In this document: positions 10,393 to 20,617 of the stretch, in pieces
Numbering within the stretch: position 1 is the first letter of the stretch
Layout: each line of letters starts with the position of its first letter
Assembly (NCBI GenBank): GCA_022414725.1
Contig: CM039465.1
Coordinates: forward strand, 46,758,495 to 46,822,494
DNA: 64,000 nucleotides
Direction: 5' to 3'
DNA from: Microglena sp. YARC
Taxonomy: Eukaryota > Chlorophyta > Chlorophyceae > Chlamydomonadales > Chlamydomonadaceae
The notes under the pieces: generated by a model
The model's database searches: none
The model's input: the letters and a program-made list of their open reading frames with translations, nothing else
Told to the model about the DNA's origin: nothing
Position numbers and translations under genes: made by a program

Positions 10393-11095
10393 CGGAGGAA
10401 AGTTCTCGTCGATCGTGAACCTAGCAACGGAATTCAACCCCCGACCTGTCAGTCATAGCTGGTACTACTGTACCAACCAAGCCTGAGCTTGATGTTAGTC
10501 ATAGCTGGTAATCCTGGTACCAACCAAGCCTGAGCTGGATGTCAGCCATAGCTGGTACTCCTGGTACCAACCAAGCCTGAGCTGGATGTCAGTCATAGCT
10601 GGTACTACTATACCAACCAAGCCTGAGCTGGATGTCAGTCATAGCTGGTACTCCTGGTACCAACCAAGCCTGAGCTGGATGTCAGTCATAGCTGGTACTA
10701 CTATACCAACCAAGCCTGAGCTGGATGTCAGCCATAGCTGATACTACTGGTACCCAACCAAGCCTGAGCTGGATGTCAGTCATAGCTGGTACTCCTGGTA
10801 CCAACCAAGCCTGAGCTGGATGTCAGTCATAGCTGGTACTCCTGGTACCAACCAAGCCTGAGCTGGATGTCAGTCATAGTTGGTACTTCTGGTACCAACC
10901 AAGCCTGAGCTGGATGTCAGTCATAGCTGGTACTTCTGGTACCAACCAAGCCTGAGCTGGATGTCAGTCATAGCTGGTACTCCTGGTACCAACCAAGCCT
11001 GAGCTGGATGTCTGCCATAGCTGGTACTACTGGTACCCAACCAAGCCTGAGCTGGATTTCAGTCAAAGCTGGTACTACTATACCAACAAAATATA
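10393..11095 (-). repeat. 55-bp minisatellite grown from a tRNA-like SINE head
   Basis: At the left edge the minus strand reads as a pol III head: GGTTGGTACAGTAG (A-box-like) and GGGGGTTGAATTCC (B-box-like). To the right, only the part around the A box is repeated in about 12 direct copies of GAGCTGGATGTCAGTCATAG plus CTGGTACTCCTGGTACCAAC. The array lacks further B boxes. Confidence 0.75.
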
Positions 11096-11345
11096 ATCTC
11101 GTTATAGCCTCATGTAGTCAGTCATATGCTTAGGAACCGGCATATCATATAATACTGGCAAAAGGCAAGTATAATATCATATGATATCATACAAATTACA
11201 TCATATGATATGTATATAAATGGTAACTTTGGCCTAGTTAGGCTGCCGGCATCATATGATTTCAAATGATGACATGATATCATCTTGTAGTTCCCTACAT
11301 ATAGTTGTTTTGAAGGTGTCCATTTTTCAAAAACTTATTGAATAC
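11096..11345. repeat. AT-rich palindromic repeat (ATATCATATGATATCAT type)
   Basis: Contains several overlapping ATCATATGAT palindromes and a GGCCTAGTTAGGCTGCCGGC block. Related sequence lies at 56385-56480, 56745-56800 and 57095-57150. This is likely a foldback or MITE-like element; no protein is encoded. Confidence 0.6.
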
Positions 11346-12720
11346 CGATATGTCCTGAGGACAGCCGAAGATGGCGAGCAGTCTTGATAGGCTAGAACTT
11401 GAATTTGGACTTGGTTACATAGCTCCAGCCAACAATTTGGCTGCTCTCCGTCTTCTGCAGTAAAAAAAAGCTAGAGTTTGCCATAAACAGCGAGCAGCCA
11501 AATTGCTGGCTGTGACGGTGGAGCCATGTAGCCATGATTAAGTTCTAAGTGCGTAGATGGATAGATGATTGAAGCAATTGGCTCAAATGTTTGTTGACAT
11601 GAACAGATTGGATAGAACGTATTTTGATCAGAATGGCTAGAATGCATGTATTTGAATTGATGAGGATGATGAGGATGGTGATGATTACATTTTCAAGGTA
11701 ATTATGTTACTACCGAAACGGCTAGCCGCCAAATTGCAGGCTGGAGCCATGTAACCAAGTCCAAGTTCAAGTTGACATAAAGAGTAAGAAAGTCGTTGTA
11801 ACTGCAAGACGGCAGTTACTCCGGTCAGCCTATATGCTGACGTCTGGACAAGTCTTTAAACTGTCTACCGTTACTAACTTTAAGTGCCGAAGACGGGGAG
11901 CAGTCAACTTGCCTGCTGGAGCCATGTAACCAAGTTCAAGTCTAAACTGTCCAATCCGCTTAATACGCTCCCTGGTGGCGGAGATCAGCTCTTAGTGGGC
12001 TGCAAAACCAAGCATCAATATCATCCGTATTCTGCAGCCACATAAAACTTACCTTGGCCTGGTCATGTCTAATAACTCTCCACCCCCTGAGGGCGAGCCA
12101 ATTAAGTAAAAGGGACCTGCCCACCCTCAAATAACCAATATAATTCTAGACTCTGCATTCTATAATGTCTTGTCATGTGTAGTGTTGAAGTTATGATAAT
12201 GCCTGGTAGGGCGTGATAGTAAGGGAGCCTTGTCTTTCGGCAGTATGGAACGAGCTGATACTTTATCTAGACAAATGTATCCCTCCATGCTCAGATGCGC
12301 TGCGGAGGTTTGGAAAGCGCTAAAACGTGAAAATAGGTTTGGAGCCTAGCAATAGATCACCCGGAAGAACCTCACCACTGGACCTGACTCGGTTATAAGA
12401 GAAAAGGTTTTATCTATCGCAGTAAGTTTGGACCCCAAACTCCAAGAATGGCACAGTGTGGGTGACGAAATATGCAGAAAGGCTCCATAGGTTACTTTAT
12501 TTCGGAAGCGACTGATACTTTTGAACACGCCTAGATTAAATAAATTTTGATCAGAATACTTTGAGTTCAATTTATTATGTTACTGCCGAAGACTGCAAGC
12601 AGACATAAGGCTGGAGCAAAGTAACCAAGTTCAAGTAGAGACCTGGACATTTCTATAATCGGTCTAAATCCGAACCAGGCGAACCTCGGTCCGAACCCTA
12701 TAACACTCCCTGTGTTCCTT
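11346..12720. repeat. Cluster of CAGCCAAATTGCTGGCTG foldback units
   Basis: The block GCCGAAGAC..GAGCAGCCAAATTGCTGGCTGGAGCCATGTAACCAAGTTCAAG recurs at about 11365, 11455-11530, 11705-11770, 11885-11945 and 12580-12635, some in reverse. It is also found at 9395-9440, 13055-13095, 17210-17265 and 37305-37375. The inner CAGCCAAATTGCTGGCTG is an inverted repeat. 12190-12245 carries a minus-strand fragment of the SINE tail. No gene seen. Confidence 0.7.
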
Positions 12721-12764
12721 GGCTACCCGCAGGGGGGTGGGGGTGGGTGGGGTGGGGGGCAGGG

Positions 12765-12960
12765 TACTTCAAATGGCCCAATTGGCCAGCGCTTTAGCGC
12801 ACTTGAAAACCAAAAAAACTGCGCTTTGTAGTGCAAAAAGCGCGAAAATTGCTTGCAGCGCCCAGAAGGAGTTGCAAAAAACTGCGCTTAAAGCGCAGAG
12901 GGGGTCAAAAAGTCAGCGCTCAAAAGCGCAAAAGCGCGTGCTTTGAATTACCCCGGTGGG
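12765..12960. repeat. GCGC-rich dispersed repeat, copy 1
   Basis: Dense AAAGCGC/GCGCTTT words run from AGGGTACTTCAAATGGCCCA. Related sequence occurs in reverse at 32640-32830 and partly at 36255-36450. Confidence 0.6.
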
Positions 12961-13090
12961 GGGTATATTGCACCCTTATGGCGGATGCTCCGTTCTGTGG
13001 TTCTGTTGTGAAAAAAGTGTTTAGTTCGCATTTACACTTTCCTGATAATTTGTTTTACTGCCGAAGACGTCGAGCAGCCAAATAGCTGGC

Positions 13091-13290
13091 TGATAATGAT
13101 AACGCCTGGTGGGGCGTGGTGTTAAGGGAGCCCGTCGTACGCGGGTGGGGAGCGGTCTCCTACCTCAACTGGACAAGCTACCATCGCGGTTGACGACGAC
13201 CTGCAACGTTAAAAGCGACCGAAGGGGGAGTCGAACCCACGACTCTTCGTTACTCAGCAATCCGGTTTACCACTAGACCATTGCAATCAA
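13091..13290 (-). mobile_element. tRNA-derived SINE (family S), copy 2
   Basis: The minus strand has A box TGGTCTAGTGGTAAACC and a perfect B box GGTTCGACTCC, then the same body and CACCAGGCGTT end as the copy at 41459. It looks the most tRNA-like together with that copy. Confidence 0.9.
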
Positions 13291-13292
13291 AG

Positions 13293-13530
13293 ATTACAAT
13301 GGGCACTTATCCTGGCAGTGGAAACACCACCGCCCCCGAGGGAACGGACTCCGAACCCACTGGCCCAGTCTGGAGGGCGGTATGGTCCAGACCCGGTCAT
13401 GAAGGCTTCGGTGACCGGAGTCCGAGCCCCGCTGCCGGAAGACGGCGGGTGGTTTCTCGAGTCCGACTTTAGGGCGGTGTTGTTTCACTGCTAGGACATG
13501 AGCCCCTTGTAATCTTTCTTTTCTTGTCTT
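13293..13530 (+). mobile_element. Second SINE-like family (T), copy 1
   Basis: Contains GGTCCAGACCCGGTC, a B-box-like GGAGTCCGAGCCCC, GAAGACGGCGGGTGG and an end at ACATGAGCCCCTTGTAATC. The second copy at 17279-17428 has GGAGTTCGAGCCCC, a better B box. It lies directly beside the SINE at 13091 and the LINE tail. Confidence 0.6.
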
Positions 13531-13625
13531 CATGTGCGCTGTTCAGTCTCGGCATTGATTTTTGCTGAGTATGTAACTTTCCTCTCTCTCTCTGTCTTCA
13601 TTGTAATCGCTCCGACACTCGAGCT

Positions 13626-14912
13626 ATGGTAAACGGCTTTCGTTCTAGAGCGTTTGAGTTCCTATCAGGTGTCCGACAAGGCGACCCGCTTTCCCCACTC
13701 CTCTTCCTCTTTCCTATGCAAGCCCTCCAGCACTGGTTACTGCACCAGAATATCGGGCTAGACATTAAACCTGGCATCCGATGTACGGGCTGTAAGTATG
13801 CGGATGATACTATTGTCTTGTTGCGCTCCCTTGATCCAGCCCACGTTCAGGATCTCCTGACGTGTATGTCTGTTTTTGGTGCGGCTTCTGGTCTCCATCT
13901 CAACCACCACAAGAGCCAGCTACTCCCCATTGGGGTGCCGGTAATAGGTCCTCTTCCAGACCAGGTTCTTGGTGTCCCAGTTGTATAGTCGGCCACTACC
14001 CTTGGTATCACTTTGGCCAATGGACACCAAACTACCTGCCCCCCTATGACCACCCAATGGTTGGACAAGCTCGATCATGTGCAGCAGTGCTACTCACGCC
14101 TTGCCAAACTGCCTCTATCTATATTTGGTCGTGGCCTCTCCTCCTCGGCCTACGGCATTAGCAAGTTGCTCTACCATGCCGAGTTTGAAGGCATCCCTTT
14201 AGACGTGGTAGAACAACTGTCATGCCTCACCACTAAGCTGGTGAACCGGGGTCTGGCCCCAGAATCCACGGCCCTAAAACTTCCAGGTGTTCCATCTGCT
14301 CTCCTTCCTGGCTCCCCGAAGCTGGGCGGGTTTGGATGTATTCCTTGGCAACACCACATCACCAGTCGCCATGCAGTTTGGGGAGTACGCCTCTTCCGTG
14401 GCCTTGCGAGGGGGATCCATGACCGGTCCCCGCCCTGGCTCATTGTAGCCCATGAGCTTCTCCTCACGCTCATGCCCCCTCATATGGCCTCTCAACCCCC
14501 AGCGTTAGGATTTCTCCATGCTTGTAGGGACACAACCCGCTTCCAAACCTCAGCCTGTGGCCAAGGCCTCCCCCATGGTCCTCTCCGCCGCATGGCGCTT
14601 GGAATAGCCGCCCTCTCCACTGCTGCTGGGCCATTGCGGGATGTCTCACATTGCCCACTAGAACTGGGTCCTTGGTGTCTTGCATCACCGCTGTGGGGTA
14701 ACCCCTTTTGCCAGCCCACCCCACCGCCCAAGATGCTACTCATAATGCCCTTTGTGGTATCCAGGCACTTTATAGATGATGTGTTCTATCGTTTGATGCA
14801 AATTCCTTCCCTAGTCTGTGTCTCGGATGCCGTCCGCATCTCAGCCTCCCTCTCTGCCGCCCTTAGGGTGTGCTCCCGACTTGCATGGACTGGTGATGTT
14901 CGGCGGAACTAG
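13626..14912 (+). pseudogene. LINE reverse transcriptase, 5'-truncated with in-frame stop
   Basis: The frame opens at VNGF, then GVRQGDPLSPLLF (the RT palm motif before the catalytic site) and KYADDTIVL, the catalytic YADD box, at about residues 60-66. It continues into the thumb/connection region. A TAG at 13986 interrupts the frame, which carries on in phase from 14013 to 14912 (LDKLDHVQQCYSRLAKLPLS, with W-G-V-R-L-F further on). In the family this enzyme copies the element RNA at a nicked target. Here the missing N-terminal RT motifs and the stops mean an inactive relic. Homologous sequence continues in frame past 14912 with further stops. Confidence 0.85.
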
Positions 14913-15298
14913 TGCCGCCGCCACGTTTGGCAGCATGAAGTTACCCGCACTGGACTCATGCACATGCCTCTTACCATGTCTACGTTTGTAGAGGACCCCC
15001 TCCATGTGCAGGGGCTGCTGAGCTCTTTGCTTGATAGCATCCCCAAAATTGGCGGTCACCTCCTCCTCCTCCCCCCTCACCCCTCCTCCTCATCCCTCCA
15101 ACCTGACACATGCCCAGCCTGAATATCCCGGCCGCTATCAGTGGGCGGTTGCCTTCTCCTCCAGCCCCCCCCATGTATCCCTCTTGCACCTCCTCAGCCC
15201 ACGGCTAGGATGGGTCCTCCCCCGCTCGCCGCCACCCCTCCCACTCCACAGGGTTCCCTGTCACTCTAACCAAACTCAAGGTTAAGCATGGCACCGCC

Positions 15299-15754
15299 TT
15301 GCAGAGTGTAGCAACAAAGGGCCTCCAATCTGAGGCACGGGCTACGTACGTGAGCCTTGCCTTGGGTCCACCTTTCTGCCCACGGTATCTCTCTGCCCGG
15401 ACACGGGCGTTTGCTAGGTTGCTTCCTTCACTCTGGTCCCTTCCTTGGGAAAACAGCCAAAAGGACATTTTGTGGCGCCTTATGGCCGATGGCGTTCCAG
15501 GGGCCTCCTCCCGGGTACAGTTCCGCTGCCCGTGTTGCCCTGATGTGCCTTCTGACTGCGAACCCCGCCTCCACTGCTTTTGGACTTGCCCCGTTGCTTT
15601 AGCGGTCCGTGAGGCTCTCCAGGTTCCCTTGGCCACCCTTTCTGCCTGCCCCATCCAGAGAGCTAGCCTCTGGGTATGCAACCCCCGCTGTCAGCATGAA
15701 TTGCGGTGCTCTCACGCGTTTTATGACTTGGTGACTACTTCTGTACTTCCTTAG
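15299..15754 (+). pseudogene. LINE C-terminal zinc-knuckle region, frame-shifted
   Basis: A different frame from the RT. It has W-R-L-M-A-D-G-V-P, then a C-P-C-C ... H-C-F-W-T-C-P cluster, which matches the cysteine/histidine region found after RT in many plant and algal LINEs. The frame change relative to 13626-14912 implies at least one indel between 14912 and 15299. Confidence 0.65.
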
Positions 15755-15960
15755 AACTATCGGCTCTCCCAGTCCTGTGCCAGCTTCCCGTAGTGACATC
15801 TTCCCGTAGACTGTGTCATCCTTGAGTGACTCAGTGACAGCTTCCTGTTGGCTGCGTCACCGGTCTAGCCTGTGCCCTGTTAGGTTCCTGGCTGCCGCCC
15901 CCTTTCACCACTGGTGCCCCTTTATGGGTCTCCTGTGCTTGTAATGCTATTCTCGTCTCC

Positions 15961-16548
15961 GTGTATAGATTGGCGCGTCCGTTCCGCTGCAACATCTCTG
16001 TCCACTCTTCGGAGTGCTTTATAGCTGATACCCGCCCCTCCTCAGCCATGGATACCGAATTGTTTGCCTTGCGGCCCTGTCAGCTATGGATCATGGCCGC
16101 CGGCAATTGTGGAGGTTGGCCTCCTCTGTCCGTGGTGAGGCCACTTCCGGCCCTCGCCAGGCCACTCTGTATGAGTTATGGGGCCTTCCACCTCCTCAGG
16201 TGCCAGCTGTTCGCCCCCTCTCAGAGCGGGCTGGAGCACTTGCTCTGGATGATTTCTGGGCTCGCATTGCTGATTTTGTCGCTACAGAAGAGCCCCCTCC
16301 TGAGTGGGAGGACACGGTGGGAGATGATCACCCTTTCATCAGCCACGGTGGGTCCCGTGTTAACATGGGAGTTCCCAACCCTCCACATATGTCAGTGGCG
16401 GATCCTCCGATGGCCCAGGACCACCCCCCCGACCATTTGCTTCTCTCCCAGAATGAGCTTCTTCCCCTTATCCTCCCTGACAGCCTGGATGACTAGCTTG
16501 GATTTGTCTTGTCCCTTTGTAGCAACCGTCTTGTTTCTGGCGGTGTAG
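15961..16548 (+). pseudogene. LINE 3'-terminal coding remnant
   Basis: The most protein-like frame runs 16086-16496 (L-W-R-L-A ... F-W-A-R-I-A-D-F-V, acidic end D-S-L-D-D). The overlapping frame from 15961 is Leu/Pro rich and probably a shadow. It is read as the carboxy end of the LINE protein after another frameshift. 16497-17138 is T-rich 3' sequence without a gene. Confidence 0.45.
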
Positions 16549-17278
16549 GTGATGGGGGTAGCTTCTGTTTTCACTTCTCGAGTCTCTGTTTGACTCTTGA
16601 CCTGTTTGGCTGCTCTCCTGTGCCCTCTCTCCGTCCTTTAGCTTGATGGTTTCTTGACAGATAGGCTATGGACTCTCTTAGCTTTTCCCCGCTGGTCTTG
16701 GTCTTTCGCTTTTCCTCACGCTTTTTATCGTGTTAGTAGTTCTGCTTAGGTTGTTAGGTGTCCTTTCTTAGCTGTGCTTTTCCTTGTGGCGTTTTGGCTG
16801 ACGGCTTGGCCTTGTGTTTGCCTTTAGATAGGGAGTGTTAAGGCCGCCTTTTTAGAGCTCTATGCCTCTCTCCTTGTTTGTTTGGTGATTTTCCTGTGCC
16901 TTTTGTCCTTCACGTCTTCTTGTAGAATCTCGCTTTTTAGGCCTCGGCAACTCTCAGCCCTTCTACTATACACCACTTAATTCGCTAGTTTTCTCTAATG
17001 CCTTGGTAGTTCGCATTGCTTGTTGTCAAGCCTTTTATTTGCTCTTTCGTACGCTTTTTTGGAGGTCACCTCCTGGACCAGGTTCTGAGGGGTATGTTGC
17101 CCTAACCCCCACTGTTATAAAACTGTCCAGCTGCCTCGGCGCTGTTCAGTCTCGGCATTGATTTTTGCTGAGTATGTAACTGTATCCTCTCTATCCTCTC
17201 TAATCGCTAAAGAGGCTGACATTGCTGGCTGAAGCTATAGAACCAAGTTCAAGTTCAAGTTCTGTGGTTCTGTGGATG

Positions 17279-17428
17279 TGCTGGTATGGTCCAGACCCGG
17301 TCATTAAGGCTTTGGTGACCGGAGTTCGAGCCCCGCTGCCGGAAGACGGCGGGTGGTTTCTCGAGTCCGACTTTAGGGCGGTGTTGTGTCACTGCTAGGA
17401 CACGAGCCCCTTGTAATCTTTCTTTCGT
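17279..17428 (+). mobile_element. Second SINE-like family (T), copy 2
   Basis: Matches 13375-13520 closely, from GGTATGGTCCAGACCCGGTC to CACGAGCCCCTTGTAATC. It contains the box GGAGTTCGAGCCCC. The two T copies bracket the LINE. Confidence 0.65.
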
Positions 17429-17864
17429 GGATGTGCATGAAAACCCAGTGCTAATATTTTTCAGATATTTGAGACTGTGAGGAAACACCGCTAGCAGACC
17501 AGATATGTTGTTCTCTTATTTATTCTGCAGACGACGTACAGAACCGCGTACCAATTCTTCTTCTTCTTCTTAAAAAAATACACAATGCCCTCATCAAATT
17601 CGTGCAATATTACAACATAAATATCTTCCTTTAACCACCGTGGGATCAGGAATCGAAAATTCAATGTTCAACACTGCAAGACCAAAAACAGTCTTGGAAT
17701 CAACGTCTCAAAATGAAAACTGATGTGGCAGCCGTATTAAGTGATTTCTAGATCCTTCGGGTTGCTGGTTTGCAAATAGAGATCCATCCTCTTTGGGTCA
17801 AAACCCTGTTATGACAGTCCTAGGCGCGTCGCAAGGCCCAGGGTTGGAACATGCTGAAAAACAA
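17429..17864. other. Unassigned sequence
   Basis: No coding frame, no recognisable repeat and no RNA motif seen. Confidence 0.4.
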
Positions 17865-18095
17865 TCGGACACCGGGGTGAATCTGGGGGCTCGCTTGACC
17901 CCCGGGATCTGGGAGCTTTCTTTGCCCCCTAAAAACCAAGGGGGGGGGGGGCTCGCTTGACCCCCGGGATCTGGGGGCTTTCTTGCCCTCCCTAAAACCA
18001 AGGGGGGGGGCTCGCTTGACCCCTCGGGATCTGGGGGCTTTCTTGCCCCCCCCTAAATCCAAGGGGGGGGGCTTGCTTGACCCCCCTAAAAGGGG
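17865..18095. repeat. About 60-bp minisatellite, 4 copies
   Basis: The unit is GGCTCGCTTGACCCCCGGGA, TCTGGGGGCTTTCTTGCCC, CCTAAAACCAAGG and a G run of variable length. Confidence 0.8.
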
Positions 18096-18410
18096 GAGGC
18101 GGCTCCACAAAAAAAATGAGAGCGGTTGGGCTAGTCCATTTAGCCTATTTGGCCCACCCTTGGACTGTAACATACACACATCGGAAGCAGCAGTGTTTGT
18201 TGACCGACTCCAACAGAAGTCCAGATGCTGATAAAGTAAAAAAAGATAGGAAGACTACATAAAGACAGGGGGTGTCGGAAGGATTTGACGTAGGACAAGT
18301 TACGTAAGCAGGATGGGTGCTAAGTGAGCAGGTTGGGGAGGGGAGCGCGCTGGCCAAGGTGGCAAGGTGAGGGGGGAGGGGTAGACTGCTAGAGGCGTAG
18401 AGCGCTCGAG
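18096..18410. other. Unassigned sequence with a dispersed TTTAGCCTATTTGGCC block
   Basis: 18138-18215 matches blocks at 24935-25000 and 25035-25095 (TTTAGCCTATTTGGCCTACC, GGACTGTGACAGCATA). A reverse copy of its start lies near 31165-31190. Otherwise purine-rich. Confidence 0.45.
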
Positions 18411-18431
18411 AGAGAGTCTCTCTCTACCGCT

Positions 18432-18477
<46 letters not shown>

Positions 18478-18863
18478 ATGGGTAAATGGGCATATACTCG
18501 ACTGTACTTGCACAGGACCTTCTTCAGTTGGTTCACTATTCTGTTTAAATTCGAAAAACTTTGAGGGGCATATATATATAGAGAGGGTGAGGCCCTTTGA
18601 GATACCCTCCCATGAAAAGAGAGTGGACCTTGGGGCAAAGGGTGGATGTGCCAAGTGTGGGTGGTGTAGGGTCTGGAGGGAGGGGGGGGGAGAGCGAGAG
18701 CGAGAGCGAGCGAGCGAGCGAGACCCCCCACCCCTCACTAGATCTTAGTAAGATGGCTTACTGTACTTTCTCAATAATATGGTTATCACTTATTCCTAAT
18801 GCTATTTTTTGTGTTTTTGATTACTGTGTGGCTGGACCGCAAGTAAATTATGTAACACCGTTT

Positions 18864-18943
<80 letters not shown>

Positions 18944-19142
18944 TTATTCTTAATACTATTTTGGTGTTTTTGATTACTGTGTGGCTGGACCGCAAGTAAA
19001 TGGTGTAACACCGTTTACCAGAGAGAGAGAGAGAGAGAGACCCTTTCTCTATATTAGGGTTTATATGACTTATTCCTATGCCATATTTTGCATTTTTGAT
19101 TACTGTGTGGCTGGACCGCAAGTAAATTGTGTAACACCGTTT

Positions 19143-19186
<44 letters not shown>

Positions 19187-19190
19187 AGAG

Positions 19191-19221
<31 letters not shown>

Positions 19222-19426
19222 ACTTATTCTTAATACTATTTTGGTGTTTTTGATTACTGTGTGGCTGGACCGCAAGTAAATGGTGTAACACCGTTTACCA
19301 GAGAGAGAGAGAGAGAGAGAGAGACCCTTTCTCTATATTAGGGTTTATATGACTTATTCCTATGCCATATTTTGCATTTTTGATTAATGTGTGGCTGGAC
19401 TGCAATTAAATTGTGTAACACCGTTT

Positions 19427-19470
<44 letters not shown>

Positions 19471-20051
19471 CCTAATTACATTACATCACATTACATGTTA
19501 AAGTCTACTTGACACCGCGAGGGTGTATGAGACTCTGTGCTTTAAACAAAAAGAAAAAGCACCCACAAAGCAAAAAACCCCATTACATCAGGGGTGTGTC
19601 GAGGACAAACAAACCAAACTCCCAACCACCGTTTTGGTGGCGTAGGTATTAAACCCCTTAGAGCCGGACCCAGATCTCAACCACTTACAGTGGCGGAGGT
19701 AAGAAGCTAACAAATGAGAAGTCACAAGAAGAAGAAAAAAAGGGATGATAAATTACGGTGCCACTAAGCAGTCCAGGGCTTCCTGTCTTGCTCTTCTACA
19801 AGTAGAAAGATAGTCGGCTAGGTTGCTCCAAAAAGACTTAGTGCCATTTCCATTCATAAAGGTTCTGAATGTGGAATCGCAGAATTCCACATTCCATACG
19901 GTTAAGTTGGTATCCTCATGGACATGCCTATAAATATCTGTAAACAGCTTCTGGTAGCGGAGCCTAATGATATAAGCTTATTCCTAATGATATTTTTGGT
20001 GTTTTTGATTAATGTGTGGCTGGACCGCAATTAAATTGTGTAACACCGTTT

Positions 20052-20092
<41 letters not shown>

Positions 20093-20226
20093 CATTCTTG
20101 TTCTGGCTGGAATGACAGAGGTCATTCGTTTTCTGGTTGGCTGGCTAATTATTTATTGGTTCTGAACGAAGATGTTTTCGTTTTTACTGTGTGGCTGGAC
20201 TGCAATATAATTGTGTAGAACCGTTA

Positions 20227-20278
<52 letters not shown>

Positions 20279-20460
20279 GAGAAAGGTCATGATAGCAGCA
20301 ACTTCCACAGCACAGCATTGTTAATGCATATTCCTTGTGAGGGCTTGTCTATCCACACGTCCACTCGCAACCACTCATTCCTCGGTTATTTCTTGGTTCT
20401 GATTGTTTTTGGGTTTTCTGTGTGGCTGGACCGCAATGAAATTGTGTAACACTGTTAACC
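18411..20460. repeat. (GA)n arrays each attached to the same 3' tail repeat
   Basis: Eight or nine times the sequence GTGTGGCTGGACCGCAAGTA, AATTGTGTAACACCGTTTAC, CAG is followed directly by (AG)10-45, at about 18825, 18980, 19105, 19260, 19390, 20010, 20190 and 20420. Longer period units (GACTTATTCCTATGCC.. etc.) precede some. The last unit (20456) has lost its GA run. 19470-20000 between arrays is unassigned. Confidence 0.9.
20286..20375 (-). pseudogene. Downstream partial copy of the last exon of the three-module gene
   Basis: The minus strand encodes R-N-E-W-L-R-V-D-V-W-I-D-K-P-S-Q-G, then I-C-I-N-N-A-V-L-W-K-L-L-L-S-stop. This is near identical to the end of the exon at 20472-20617. It lacks the splice acceptor and the AFTTSGYLK part, so it is a duplicated exon end beyond the normal stop. 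Confidence 0.7.
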
Positions 20461-20471
20461 AGAGATAGGGG

Positions 20472-20617
20472 TCATGTTAGCAGCAACTTCCACAGCACCG
20501 CATTGTTGATGTAAATCCCTTGCGAGGGCTTGTCTATCCACACGTCCACTCTCAGCCACTCATTCCTCGGGCGCAGTGCTGTCTTCAAGTAGCCACTAGT
20601 GGTGAAGGCAATCACAC
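20472..20617 (-). CDS. Three-module gene, last exon (module 3 C-terminal half)
   Basis: The acceptor TATGCAG lies at 20618-20620. The exon opens with two bases of a split Gly codon, then VIAFTTSGYLK, T-A-L-R-P-R-N-E-W, a Trp loop and GIYINNAVLWKLLLT before TGA (20474-20472). It is the only intact copy among at least four upstream relatives (20700-21235). Confidence 0.75.

Larger units (their letters stand above)
13536..17181 (+). mobile_element. Decayed LINE retrotransposon
   Basis: Reverse-transcriptase and C-terminal remnants are followed by a T-rich 3' region. An identical 43-bp block (GCGCTGTTCAGTCTCGGCAT... to ..GTATGTAACT) lies at 13536-13578 and 17139-17181, each followed by a CTCTC-type simple repeat. 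The right copy is probably the true 3' tail. The left copy is probably the tail of an earlier, almost wholly truncated insertion. The RT begins abruptly at about 13626, so the 5' end (any ORF1, endonuclease and first RT motifs) is missing. Target-site duplications were not identified. Confidence 0.8.

Noticed and set aside
10440..11095. CRISPR-like or tRNA array
   Set aside because: Units are contiguous with no spacers and lack B boxes and cloverleafs.
13536..17181. LTR retrotransposon
   Set aside because: The 43-bp terminal blocks are too short, there is no protease, integrase or primer-binding site, and the RT is of LINE type with a C-terminal zinc cluster.
18597..18953. Arg/Glu-rich ORF over (GA)n
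   Set aside because: Simple repeat translation.
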